Assembly: GCA_001829675.1 (NCBI GenBank)
Contig: MIBZ01000030.1
Span: forward strand, 1-44,938
Direction: 5' to 3'
Length of the DNA stretch: 44,938 nucleotides
Origin: Sulfurimonas sp. RIFCSPLOWO2_12_36_12
GTDB lineage: Bacteria > Campylobacterota > Campylobacteria > Campylobacterales > Sulfurimonadaceae
Of this stretch, positions 7,151 through 15,755 are shown piece by piece. The notes below the pieces were generated by a model. It ran no database searches and was not told where the DNA came from. It saw nothing but the letters and a program-made list of their open reading frames with translations. A program made the translations under genes and the position numbers. Every line of letters begins with the position of its first letter. The stretch's first letter is position 1.

Positions 7151-10100
7151 ATGACATTTGTTAAAAAAGTATGGTCATTTTTAATTTCAATGAAATTGAT
7201 GGTCGTTTTGATTCTTATATTTGGAGCTGCAAGTGCAGTTGGAACATTTATTGAAAATGACTATGGTGTAAATACATCATGGGCGGTAGTATATGCAAGC
7301 AGATGGTTTGAAGTAGTTCAAGTTATGCTTGCTATAAGTATAGTGGGAAATATATTTCGCTATAACATGATAAGCAAAAAGAAGATACCCGTTCTTATCT
7401 TTCATGTCGGTTTTTTAGTTATCTTGCTTGGTGCGGGCATAACCAGATACTACGGTTATGAGGGTATGATGAATATCCGCGAAGGTGCAACAGAACACCG
7501 TATGCTCTCTTCCGACGCATTTTTACAGATAGAGGCTAAAAAGGGCGAGAAAGAGTTTATAAAACATGAGCCTGTTTTTGTTTCAGAGCTTGGCGGACGA
7601 GATTTTAAAGAGTCTCTTGATGTCGATGGAAAGAAGCTTGTTGTTACTTATAAAGATTTTATAGCAAAAGCCATAAAAACAGTAGTTGAAGACCCAAATG
7701 GGAAGCCGGTAGCCGGTTTAATAATAATGACGCCTCAGGGACCGGAGAGATACTTTATAAGCAGTGGAGAATCGTTTGATGTTGGTCCTCTGGCTATGTT
7801 TTTTGACAAAGAGTTACATGTAAACAAACCAGCCGTTCGTCTTATGAGTAGCGGTGATGAGATATCTTTCGTATCTAATGTTGCAGTCGGATGGACAAAG
7901 ATGGCAGACAGGTCAGAGGGTATTTATGATGCCGGTGTCGTGTATAAGTTTGAAGCCGGACAGATGCTAAATATCAATGGTGTGCAAGTTGTTGCCAAAG
8001 AAGTTTATAGTAAAGGCTCAATCAAAATTGTAAGCCAAGAAGAGTATGCAAAAACTGCAAAACAAGAATTAAATATGGATAAAGACCCGCTCTCTGCGCT
8101 TATTGTTGATGTTGAGTATAACGGAGAGAAACGAGAAGTTACTCTTATGGGAAAAGGGAAACGCTATCAGGGCTTTACCGAGGTACTCAATATGGGCGAT
8201 ATAGAGTTTACTCTTGAGTGGGGTGCTAAGATTTTAGAACTTCCGTTTGCTCTTAAGCTCAATGATTTCGTAATGTTAAAATATCCTGGGTCTATGAGCC
8301 CGTCATCTTATGAGAGCTATGTTACTCTGCTGGATGAAAAAAACGGTGTTAAAGAGGAGTATAAAATCTTTATGAACAATGTTCTTGATTACGGCGGATT
8401 TTTATTTTTCCAATCGTCATATGACAAAGATGAGGGCGGAACTGTTCTCTCTGTAAATCACGACCCCGGAAAATGGCCGACTTACATAGGATACATAATG
8501 CTTGCAATCGGAATGATATTAAATCTACTTAACCCAAACAGTTACTTTGGAAAGCTTGCGCGAATGAAGTATGAGTACAAAGCAAGCGTTATAGTGGCAG
8601 TCGTTATGTTTGCTGCGCTCTTTGGAACTCAACCGCTTGTTGCGTCAACTCAGCTTGAAGAGCAGGTTAAAAATATTGATGTTGGACACGCAAACCATTT
8701 TGGAACCTTGCTTGTTCAAACTTCTGACGGCAGAATCAAACCGCTAGATACGCTTGCAACAGAATATCTAAATAAAATTTCTGCAAAAGACGGTATGTTT
8801 GGACTGAATCACAATCAGATAATTTTGGGAATGGCTTCAAACCCTGAACCGTGGAAGCAGATTGAGATGATTAAGGTTTCTCATCCAAAGCTAAAAGAGA
8901 TGTTTGGGATGCAAGAGTCTCAAAAAGCCATTTCATTTAATAGTGCGTTTGACAGAAACGGCAACTATATATTGGGTCCCTTAGCGGAAGAGGCTATGAG
9001 AAAGCGTCCGGCAGAGAGAGGCACTTATGAAAAAGAGCTTATCAAACTTGATGAGAGAGTAAATGTCGCATATATGGTCTATTCCGGTCGTTTCTTGAAC
9101 GCATTTCCATTGCAGGGAGACCCTAATAATAAATGGTACTACCCTGAAGAGGCGCTTCAAACTTTCCCTGAAGAGCCTGCGCGTGAAGTTTTAGCACTTC
9201 TTAGAAATAATGCTATGGGACTCTCAAAAGCTATACAAAGCGGTAATTGGAGTGAGGCAAACAAGGCGATTGATGATATTAAAGCGTATCAAACTAAGAT
9301 AAGTCCTGCGTTAGTTCCTGATAATATGCTTGTAAAAGCAGAGCTTTTGTATAATCAATTAAATCTATTTGAGAAGTTATACCCTGTTTATCTACTGTCG
9401 GGCTTTGTTCTGCTGATACTTATCTTTATTCGTTTGGCAAAACCTGCACTAAACCTAAAAACGGTTATGCGTGTGATACTTGCGATTTTTGTTGTTGCAT
9501 TTGTTATTCATACTTTTAGTCTCGGACTTAGATGGTATATCTCAGGACATGCACCGTGGAGTAACGGATACGAGGCGATGCTCTACATCTCTTGGAGTAT
9601 TATTTTAGCCGGTATTTTGTTTGCAAGATCATCTGAACTGGCTGTGGCAACAACCGGTCTTTTCGCTGGCATTACGCTTTTTGTTGCACACTTAAGCTGG
9701 CTTGACCCGCAGATTACCACAATGGTTCCTGTTCTTAAGTCAAACTGGCTGACTGTGCATGTTTCGGTAATTACGGCTAGTTACGGTTTCCTTGGGCTTA
9801 GTACGCTTCTTGGCTTTATATCGCTTATCTTTTACATCATGCTCGGCAATGAGAGCAAACGCGAACAAATCAGTGTCAATATACTTGAATCAACGCGCAT
9901 AAGCCAAATGTCAATGATAGTAGGCTTGTCGCTGCTCACACTTGGAAACTTTATAGGCGGTGTCTGGGCTAACGAGTCATGGGGACGCTACTGGGGATGG
10001 GATCCGAAAGAGACATGGACGATAGTTACTATTGCGGTTTATGTGTTTGCAACGCATATGCGTTTTGTTCCGGCTCTTAAGTCAAACTTTTTGTACAATG

Positions 10101-10309
10101 TAGTCTCTGTTATAGCGTACTCTTCGGTTATCATGACCTATTTTGGAGTTAACTATTACCTCTCGGGTATGCACTCTTACGCGGCGGGAGACCCTGTTCC
10201 TGTTCCTGAGTGGATATATTATGTTATTTCGGTAATTGTGATACTTGTAATCTGGGCATCGTTTAACCGTGATAAACTTATTAATATAAAACCGGTATCA
10301 AGTAAGTAA
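7151..10309 (+). CDS. Fused ResB-CcsA (CcsBA) cytochrome c synthase
   Basis: This integral membrane heme lyase exports heme and attaches it to CXXCH-type motifs (System II). The 1052-residue length matches the fused form found in Campylobacterota (NrfI/CcsA1/CcsA2 of Wolinella). The N-terminal ResB half has TM segments near 9-30, 55-75 and 78-100 and a large periplasmic domain to about 440. The CcsA half starts near 740. It contains the periplasmic His region (RWYISGHAPWSNGYEAML), a second His (SNWLTVHVSVITASYG), the WWD heme-handling motif W939-D951 (WANESWGRYWGWDPKE) and a last His in SGMHSYA. Start ATG 7151 has AAGGAAAAGT upstream. Location directly after a cytochrome with CX12CH and CX4CH motifs suggests it may be a dedicated lyase, as CcsA1 is for the CX15CH motif of MccA. 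I cannot see whether other copies exist in the genome. Confidence 0.95.
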   Translation: MTFVKKVWSFLISMKLMVVLILIFGAASAVGTFIENDYGVNTSWAVVYASRWFEVVQVMLAISIVGNIFRYNMISKKKIPVLIFHVGFLVILLGAGITRYYGYEGMMNIREGATEHRMLSSDAFLQIEAKKGEKEFIKHEPVFVSELGGRDFKESLDVDGKKLVVTYKDFIAKAIKTVVEDPNGKPVAGLIIMTPQGPERYFISSGESFDVGPLAMFFDKELHVNKPAVRLMSSGDEISFVSNVAVGWTKMADRSEGIYDAGVVYKFEAGQMLNINGVQVVAKEVYSKGSIKIVSQEEYAKTAKQELNMDKDPLSALIVDVEYNGEKREVTLMGKGKRYQGFTEVLNMGDIEFTLEWGAKILELPFALKLNDFVMLKYPGSMSPSSYESYVTLLDEKNGVKEEYKIFMNNVLDYGGFLFFQSSYDKDEGGTVLSVNHDPGKWPTYIGYIMLAIGMILNLLNPNSYFGKLARMKYEYKASVIVAVVMFAALFGTQPLVASTQLEEQVKNIDVGHANHFGTLLVQTSDGRIKPLDTLATEYLNKISAKDGMFGLNHNQIILGMASNPEPWKQIEMIKVSHPKLKEMFGMQESQKAISFNSAFDRNGNYILGPLAEEAMRKRPAERGTYEKELIKLDERVNVAYMVYSGRFLNAFPLQGDPNNKWYYPEEALQTFPEEPAREVLALLRNNAMGLSKAIQSGNWSEANKAIDDIKAYQTKISPALVPDNMLVKAELLYNQLNLFEKLYPVYLLSGFVLLILIFIRLAKPALNLKTVMRVILAIFVVAFVIHTFSLGLRWYISGHAPWSNGYEAMLYISWSIILAGILFARSSELAVATTGLFAGITLFVAHLSWLDPQITTMVPVLKSNWLTVHVSVITASYGFLGLSTLLGFISLIFYIMLGNESKREQISVNILESTRISQMSMIVGLSLLTLGNFIGGVWANESWGRYWGWDPKETWTIVTIAVYVFATHMRFVPALKSNFLYNVVSVIAYSSVIMTYFGVNYYLSGMHSYAAGDPVPVPEWIYYVISVIVILVIWASFNRDKLINIKPVSSK

Positions 10310-10315
10310 ATAATA

Positions 10316-12682
10316 GTGAAGAGTAAATCCGAAGAGGGAGATAACGCAACATTAGTGAAATGGGTAGTTTCACTTTTTTTGCTTCTCTCCGGAGCTTCTG
10401 CTCTTATCTATCAAGTTCTTTGGGTTCGCCTGCTTGGACTAAGCATCGGCTCTACAACAATCTCAATAAGCATAGTTTTGGCGGTTTTTTTTCTTGGGCT
10501 TGGAGCGGGGAGCTATTTTGCCGGAAGCATCATAAAAAGATTTAAAAATGCTCTTAAAATTTATCTTTTTGTTGAGGCGGGAATTGCTCTAAGTGCCATA
10601 GTGCTGCTGCCTATTCTTTTAAATCTTGATTACTATCTCTCACTACTTCCTATTGTTGAAGCAGGCATAGGTTTAAAGTTTTTTGTAGTGACATTGCTGC
10701 TGTATGTGCCGACATTTTTAATAGGTACTACATTTCCTCTTCTCGTTGGCGTTGCAATAAATAATAAAAAAGAGATAGGCTCTGAACTTGCGCATTTTTA
10801 CGCATTTAACAGTGCCGGAGCCGTTATAGGAGCGCTTTGTTCAGCTATTTTGTTTATTCCCTATTTTGGACTGGACGGTGCTCTCTATATAGCTGCTTCG
10901 CTCAATATTTTCATTGTTTTGTCAGGTTTTGTTCTATACAAGGCTATTAACCCTTCTAAGAACACAGTATTAGAATCTTCTCCAAATACTCAAGAGAGTA
11001 AAGATGTAAACAATAAGGCACTTGTCGTACTTTTTGTAACCGGTTTGAGTGCTATGGCAACTGAAATTGGCTGGATGAAGTTTCTTATTGTCTATACCGG
11101 AAATACTATCTATGGTTTTTCTCTGATTCTCTCTATGTTTATTGCAGGAGTAACCATAGGCTCATTTGCGGCTAAATCCCGCACTCTCTCAAATATAAAT
11201 CCTGAAAAATTTCTCTTTTTTGGCTTAATACTGCTTGGAGCTGCACTGCTTGGAGCCCGCGTAGGTTTAGGAGTTTTTCCGGAAATTTATGAGCAGTTAA
11301 ATAGTTGGCACTTTGATGCTTTTGTTTATAGATGGAGCAAGTATCTAGCTATGTTCTTAATTCTTTTGCCTTCAACTTTTCTTTTTGGTCTGCTTTTTCC
11401 AATTTCTCTGAAATATTACTCTTCAAACATTGCTACACTTCATGCTCATGTCGGCAGAGCTTATGCGGTTAATATTGTTGCGGGGATTATTGGTTCTATA
11501 ATAGCGGGCTTTTGGATTATTCCATACTTTTCAACCGATATATTATTAACCGCCATGGCGCTGCTCGTTTTGTTATCATCTTTTGTATTTGTAAAAAATA
11601 TAAGAATTAAAAGAGCTACTTCTATTTTGACTGTTTTTTTAGTAATATTTATAGGGCTAAGTAACTATTTGGCACATATTGATTATCGCGCAATGGTCAA
11701 TATAGTTCAACAGCGTGATTTTAAAACACACTCGTATAGTCCAAAATCAACAATCCACTATCTCAAAGAGGGACAGACAGGAATTATAGGTCTGTATAGT
11801 TATGATGAAAAACCTTGTATTATGAGACTTTTTAATAATGGAATGAATGAATCATGGGTCGATGTATGTAACGGTGATAATTTACTGCTGAGTGAATTTT
11901 TACTAGGCGAGATACCGCTACTCTTAAACCCGTCGGCAAAAAAAGCATTTGTAATCGGTTATGGCGGCGGAATTACGGTTAAGGCATTGAGTATGAGTGA
12001 ACTGGGGAGTGTTGACGCGGTAGAGCTAGAACCGGCAGTATTGGATGCAATACGAACGCTCTATGATAACAGACTGCCGACGGATAACGATAAGAGAGTA
12101 AATGTTACCATAAACGATGCGCGAAATACCTTGCTGATGTCCAAAGAGGGCTATGACATAATCGTATCTCAACCATCACATCCGTGGCTTAGCGGAGCGT
12201 CAAATATTATGAACAGAGATTTTTTTGAAATTGTAAAGTCACGGCTTTCAAAAAATGGAATTAATGCTCAGTGGGTGCCTCTGTATTACATTGATATAGC
12301 TACGCTAAAGAGTATTATAAAAGCATACACAGACACTTTTGAGTATGCAGTTAGTTTTGTTAATCTCTCGACAAGAGAGTTCTTAATGTTTGGTTCTAAA
12401 GAGCCTATAGTTTTTAATTATGAAGCAATGCAAAAACAGATGCTGCGCCCAGATGTAAGTGCAGTTTTTAAGCACCATAATATACAAAACCCGGAGGATT
12501 TAATGAACAGTTTTGCACTCTCGAGAGAGAAGTTAGTGGAGATTGCCGCTGCAGCAGAGGCGGCAACTGATAAAAATTTACTCACAGAGACATTTAAGTC
12601 AAGGTATGAAGAGATAGAAGGTAATAGCTTCGATACATTTGGATTTTTAAAAGGTCATTTATCAAATGATATTGCACCATAA
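10316..12682 (+). CDS. Polytopic membrane protein fused to a spermidine-synthase-like domain
   Basis: The start is GTG 10316, 6 nt after the ccsBA stop, so the two are probably co-transcribed. Residues about 1-450 form many hydrophobic helices in two halves. The second half restarts near residue 235 after a soluble linker. Residues about 470-700 form a Rossmann methyltransferase/spermidine-synthase fold with a nucleotide-binding turn (VIGYGGGITVKAL), an acidic strand end (VDAVELEPAVLDAI) and NDARNTLLM. Where polyamine aminopropyltransferases carry a catalytic Asp-containing D-x-x-D-P segment, this protein has VSQPSHPWLSGAS. A true spermidine synthase activity is therefore doubtful. Such fused proteins are widespread and uncharacterised. 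Its position beside the cytochrome maturation gene suggests an envelope or cytochrome-related role. Confidence 0.85.
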   Translation: MKSKSEEGDNATLVKWVVSLFLLLSGASALIYQVLWVRLLGLSIGSTTISISIVLAVFFLGLGAGSYFAGSIIKRFKNALKIYLFVEAGIALSAIVLLPILLNLDYYLSLLPIVEAGIGLKFFVVTLLLYVPTFLIGTTFPLLVGVAINNKKEIGSELAHFYAFNSAGAVIGALCSAILFIPYFGLDGALYIAASLNIFIVLSGFVLYKAINPSKNTVLESSPNTQESKDVNNKALVVLFVTGLSAMATEIGWMKFLIVYTGNTIYGFSLILSMFIAGVTIGSFAAKSRTLSNINPEKFLFFGLILLGAALLGARVGLGVFPEIYEQLNSWHFDAFVYRWSKYLAMFLILLPSTFLFGLLFPISLKYYSSNIATLHAHVGRAYAVNIVAGIIGSIIAGFWIIPYFSTDILLTAMALLVLLSSFVFVKNIRIKRATSILTVFLVIFIGLSNYLAHIDYRAMVNIVQQRDFKTHSYSPKSTIHYLKEGQTGIIGLYSYDEKPCIMRLFNNGMNESWVDVCNGDNLLLSEFLLGEIPLLLNPSAKKAFVIGYGGGITVKALSMSELGSVDAVELEPAVLDAIRTLYDNRLPTDNDKRVNVTINDARNTLLMSKEGYDIIVSQPSHPWLSGASNIMNRDFFEIVKSRLSKNGINAQWVPLYYIDIATLKSIIKAYTDTFEYAVSFVNLSTREFLMFGSKEPIVFNYEAMQKQMLRPDVSAVFKHHNIQNPEDLMNSFALSREKLVEIAAAAEAATDKNLLTETFKSRYEEIEGNSFDTFGFLKGHLSNDIAP

Positions 12683-12733
12683 TTAAGGAGAGAGCTCTTC
12701 TCAAAAGTTTCATCAATAGCAGTAATAGAGTGG

Positions 12734-12758
12734 TATAATTAAACATATAATAAAGGAG
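12734..12758 (+). promoter_or_regulatory. -10 box and ribosome site of the DUF4136-like lipoprotein gene
   Basis: TATAAT at 12734-12739 is preceded by TGG and followed 13 nt later by AAAGGAG (12752-12758). The spacing from AAAGGAG to ATG 12766 is 7 nt, which decides for that start over TTG 12760. A separate promoter here implies the lipoprotein gene is its own unit. Confidence 0.55.
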
Positions 12759-12765
12759 TTTGGAT

Positions 12766-13365
12766 ATGAAAAATTGGTTTATAGCGGTAGCAGTAGCTAT
12801 TTTTATAGGGGGGTGTTCTACGGCGGAGATTCAGGTTGACTACGACCCTGAGTATAAATTTTCGTCCGTAAACTCATTTTCAGTAGTATATACAAATCAA
12901 AATGACGGGAAAGATTTTAGCAGGGACCGTATAAGCAAGCTGCTTAGCACCTATATGCAAGAGAAGGGCTATAGGAGTGTAGAAAAAAGCAAAGCAGACT
13001 TTTACATAATAATGCACCTTGATGTTCAGAAGAAATCTCAAATAGAGACAAACTATGAGACTATCGGGATTAGACCTGCTCCGTATATATATCTGGGAGC
13101 GACAAGACCGCCGGTAGGCGTTTATCCTTCTCTTCGCACAACGGGTATGATAGCTATGGAGCCTGATGTTAGGGTAACGACTAGAACTCATGAGTATGAA
13201 GACGGAAGTCTTGTTGTAGAGATTTTTGATGTTAAAGAAAACAGAGTAGTTTGGCAAGGTTCAGCTAAAGACAGACTTTCAACAGGATATTCGCAAGAAG
13301 AGAAGAGCGAGTATATGAATAAAGTTATTTCTGAGCTTTTTAAAGATTTTCCAGCGAAGAAGTAA
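12766..13365 (+). CDS. DUF4136-like lipoprotein
   Basis: The start is ATG 12766, set by a strong AAAGGAG. The TTG 12760 alternative lies too close to that site. The protein has a lipoprotein signal with lipobox IGGC at about residues 14-17 (MKNWFIAVAVAIFIGGCS). The mature part begins with VDYDPEYKFSSVNSFSVV and ends with SLVVEIFDVKENRVVWQGSAKDRL. The D-(F/Y)-D-x-x-x-(N/D)-F opening and the (L/V)-V-W-x-G-x-A ending are characteristic of the DUF4136 family. These are envelope lipoproteins of unknown function. It has its own promoter and a terminator after it, so it need not belong to the cytochrome unit. The family call is good; no function can be given. Confidence 0.85.
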   Translation: MKNWFIAVAVAIFIGGCSTAEIQVDYDPEYKFSSVNSFSVVYTNQNDGKDFSRDRISKLLSTYMQEKGYRSVEKSKADFYIIMHLDVQKKSQIETNYETIGIRPAPYIYLGATRPPVGVYPSLRTTGMIAMEPDVRVTTRTHEYEDGSLVVEIFDVKENRVVWQGSAKDRLSTGYSQEEKSEYMNKVISELFKDFPAKK

Positions 13366-13390
13366 GATGGGTGACACACCCATCTTCATT
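13364..13390. terminator. Bidirectional terminator between converging genes
   Basis: AAGATGGGTG (13364-13373) and CACCCATCTT (13377-13386) form a perfect 10-bp stem with a 3-nt loop ACA. It lies between the stop of the + strand lipoprotein gene and the stop of the - strand OB-fold lipoprotein gene. The symmetric stem can serve both directions, although the T-tracts are short. Confidence 0.75.
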
Positions 13391-13395
13391 TCAAT

Positions 13396-14259
13396 TTATA
13401 ATTTAGTAAATTTAGCCTCTTCGATAAGTACAGGAAATTTGTAACCGTATCCAAGGTCGATATCCACTTTAATAACTCCATTAGTTGTAACAGAGTCACC
13501 GACTTGTACAGTTGAGTTCGCTGATGTTGCAATAATATCATCAGTTCCGGCAGAACCTGAACCGTCTTGTAAGTGAATCCAATCTTTACCCATAATATTT
13601 TTAGACACTTTTACCACTTTAGCATTAACTTTTACGCTTTTGTCTTTAAGAGCCGCTTTTTTTGTATATAACTCTTCAATAGTGTATCCACTTGCATTTT
13701 TAGTTATTTTTACAGTGCTTGCAACCGGTTCAAGCTTAAGTTCCTTATCGTGGTTGCAATTTGCATGAGCATCTGCTCCTGCTTGGCTTTGAGCAGTTTG
13801 AGCAGTTTGAGCAGTCGAACTTTGTGCAGGCTTGCCTCCACTTGGTACAATCGCGCTTACAAATAAGATTTGATCAAATGTTTTATTTAATGCTTTACTT
13901 GTAAAATCAGTCATAACCATCTGCTCAAGAAAAGAGATAGAGTTTCCTGCAGCAATAGTTGTTTGCGGGCCTGCTATCCAGTAAACATTACCGCCTTCAT
14001 CCACTTTTGCGTATGTATATCCACCGCCATTCATTGTTTCCAATACTTTTGCAATATGCTGAGTATTTAGTTGCACATCACCTGCAGCCGGTGCAGATGC
14101 TTGTTCTTGAGTGGCAGGTACGCCATACATACTTTGAGGAGCTTCAACACTCTGCGATTTTTGAGAAGTAGCGTTTTGCTCTTGCTCTTTTGGTTTGTCA
14201 CTACAACCGCACATAATTAGCAGTGCGGCAACGCTGATAGATAACGAGATTTTATTCAT
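13396..14259 (-). CDS. Lipoprotein with C-terminal OB-fold domain (NrfJ-like?)
   Basis: Residues 1-19 are a lipoprotein signal with lipobox MCGC (LIMCGCSDKP). A low-complexity Gln/Ala/Ser linker follows. A central domain at about 65-125 contains YTYAKVDEGGNVYWIAGPQT and IEFL-type hydrophobic strands. A second Gln-Thr-Ala repeat linker (SSTAQTAQTAQSQAGA) carries a HANCNHDKE segment. The C-terminal about 90 residues look like a periplasmic OB-fold (VKVNAKVVKVSKNIMGKDWIHLQDG, then GDSVTTNGVIKVDIDLG). I recall OB-fold lipoproteins being labelled NrfJ-like in nrf operons of this phylum, but no NrfA is here, so I leave the symbol empty. It is the last gene of a three-gene unit and overlaps the diheme cytochrome gene by ATGA. 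A role in heme, metal or protein binding is not proven. Confidence 0.75.
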   Translation of the reverse strand: MNKISLSISVAALLIMCGCSDKPKEQEQNATSQKSQSVEAPQSMYGVPATQEQASAPAAGDVQLNTQHIAKVLETMNGGGYTYAKVDEGGNVYWIAGPQTTIAAGNSISFLEQMVMTDFTSKALNKTFDQILFVSAIVPSGGKPAQSSTAQTAQTAQSQAGADAHANCNHDKELKLEPVASTVKITKNASGYTIEELYTKKAALKDKSVKVNAKVVKVSKNIMGKDWIHLQDGSGSAGTDDIIATSANSTVQVGDSVTTNGVIKVDIDLGYGYKFPVLIEEAKFTKL

Positions 14260-15008
14260 TTATTTTCCTTTAATATTTTTTGATGTTCTTCATATCTTTT
14301 TTTTGCTGCTTCAAAAGTCTCATTAGGGTTTGTGCTTGTTTTAAAGTACTCCTCCATAAACTTGTTGTAATCAATCTGTTCCTGAGTTATTTGTTTAGCT
14401 TTCTCTTGAGCACTCTTATCTTCTTCTGATTGAACAGGCGGCAGAGATTCGATAAGAATAGCTACTGCGTTCATCTGGTTGTCTGAGAGTTTTGTAGCTT
14501 GTCCCTGCATCATTACCCCGTAACCGTAAGTACTTCTTGTACCGGCTTTATACTCTTTTAAATCTTTTACAATTTCTTTAGCACTCATTCCTGCAATTCT
14601 TCTGCTCACGCCCAATGACTTCTTTTCGCCTTTTTCACCATGGCATACGCCACATCTGTTAAAAATCTCTTCAGTAGTCATATCTTTTGTTAACTTAGGT
14701 TTTGCCGGAGTTTCAACTGCCGGAGGCATAGATGCAATGTATGAAGCTAAAACACCGATATCTCCGTCTGAAAGCTTTCCTGCTTGACCATTCATCATAG
14801 TTCCGAGACCGTATGTGTTTCTTGTTCCGGCTCTGTACTCTTGAAGTATTTTTTTAACCTCTTCCGCTTTCATTCCTGCAATGCTTTTAGTTAAACCTTG
14901 AGAGTGTCTCTCACCTTTTTTACCGTGGCATGAAGCACACTTCTCAAACAGTTGAGTTGCAGAGGCAATAGAGGCGATAGAGACTATAATTAATATAATT
15001 TTCTTCAT
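14256..15008 (-). CDS. Diheme c-type cytochrome (class I, c4-like duplicated domains)
   Basis: Signal peptide MKKIILIIVSIASIASA is followed by two homologous cytochrome c modules. Each has CXXCH-G-(K/E)-K-G-E: FEKCASCHGKKGER at about 21-34 and FNRCGVCHGEKGEK at about 114-127. Each module is followed by S-x-G-(L/V)-(T/S)-(K/R)-x-I-A-G-M. Each also has a distal Met region (YGLGTMMNGQAGKLSDGD and YGYGVMMQGQATKLSDNQ), giving His/Met hemes of fairly high potential. A charged helical tail of about 50 residues is added. This type shuttles electrons in the periplasm, often to terminal oxidases or reductases. It lies between a Sel1 protein gene and an OB-fold lipoprotein gene, divergent from the NapC/multiheme operon, and could be a soluble partner of that system. 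Confidence 0.92.
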   Translation of the reverse strand: MKKIILIIVSIASIASATQLFEKCASCHGKKGERHSQGLTKSIAGMKAEEVKKILQEYRAGTRNTYGLGTMMNGQAGKLSDGDIGVLASYIASMPPAVETPAKPKLTKDMTTEEIFNRCGVCHGEKGEKKSLGVSRRIAGMSAKEIVKDLKEYKAGTRSTYGYGVMMQGQATKLSDNQMNAVAILIESLPPVQSEEDKSAQEKAKQITQEQIDYNKFMEEYFKTSTNPNETFEAAKKRYEEHQKILKENK

Positions 15009-15011
15009 TTT

Positions 15012-15755
15012 TTATTCCTGCGGAAGAGTGGGAGTTTGTGCTTCTACATCCCAATGCTCTTGATCTAAAATTACCTTAGCCTCTTCTTTTCCATTAAGAT
15101 AAGCATCTTTTAGAAGGTCTTCGGCCTCTTTTTTATCTTTACCCACGCCATCACCCTCAAGGTACATCTTGCCAAGTATGTATTGAGCTTCTCCGCAGCT
15201 TTGCATCGCTGATTTTTCCAAATACTCTTTTGCTTTTCCCATGTTTTTTTCAACACCCAGTCCATTTTTATACATAGAACCGACTTTGTTTTGCGCCAAT
15301 GGGTAACCGGCGTCTGCAACCTGCTTGTAAAGAGGAAATGCTTTTTTATAATCTTTTTCTACGCCATCACCGGCAAAGTATAGGTCTGCTAAGTGAAGTG
15401 CCGATTTCTGGTCGCCGCTTTTAGCAGCTTGAGAGAAGAGAGCAATCGCCTCTTTATTGCTTTGGGCTACTCCCTCGCCTTTATGATACATAATTCCAAG
15501 GTTATACATGGCTTTTACATGTCCTTGGTTTGCTGCTTTTTTATACATGCTTGCAGCCATCGCATGGTCTTTATTTGTAACCATTCCTTGGTAGTACATA
15601 CCGCCAAGAGCAAATTGACTATTTGCGTCACCCTTTTCAGCTTTTACTTTAACCGACATAAAAGCTTGTTTATTCATATCAATTTTTTCTGCAGCATCAG
15701 CAAATCCTGCAATAAGCAAACAGTGTGCAAAAATAACAAATAGTACCTTTTTCAT
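15012..15755 (-). CDS. Exported Sel1-repeat (TPR-like) protein
   Basis: I set the start at the ATG whose complement lies at 15753-15755, giving MKKVLFVIFAHCLLIAGFADA, a clear signal peptide. An AAAAGG ribosome site sits about 7 nt upstream. The longer in-frame start at 15812 would bury the signal behind 19 polar residues. At least five Sel1 repeats follow, with the A-x-x-x-L-G-x-x-Y-x-x-G-x-G-V-x-x-(D/N) pattern (YNLGIMYHKGEGVAQSNKEA, LHLADLYFAGDGVEKDY, YILGKMYLEGDGVGKDK). Sel1 proteins act as protein-interaction scaffolds. It is the first gene of the unit containing the diheme cytochrome (gap 3 nt) and the OB-fold lipoprotein. The partner is unknown; a scaffold for periplasmic electron-transfer proteins is possible. 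Confidence 0.88.
   Translation of the reverse strand: MKKVLFVIFAHCLLIAGFADAAEKIDMNKQAFMSVKVKAEKGDANSQFALGGMYYQGMVTNKDHAMAASMYKKAANQGHVKAMYNLGIMYHKGEGVAQSNKEAIALFSQAAKSGDQKSALHLADLYFAGDGVEKDYKKAFPLYKQVADAGYPLAQNKVGSMYKNGLGVEKNMGKAKEYLEKSAMQSCGEAQYILGKMYLEGDGVGKDKKEAEDLLKDAYLNGKEEAKVILDQEHWDVEAQTPTLPQE

Noticed and set aside
12880..13257. 125-codon - strand open frame opposite the DUF4136-like lipoprotein gene
   Set aside because: No ribosome site and no domain, and the sense strand encodes a well-formed lipoprotein.
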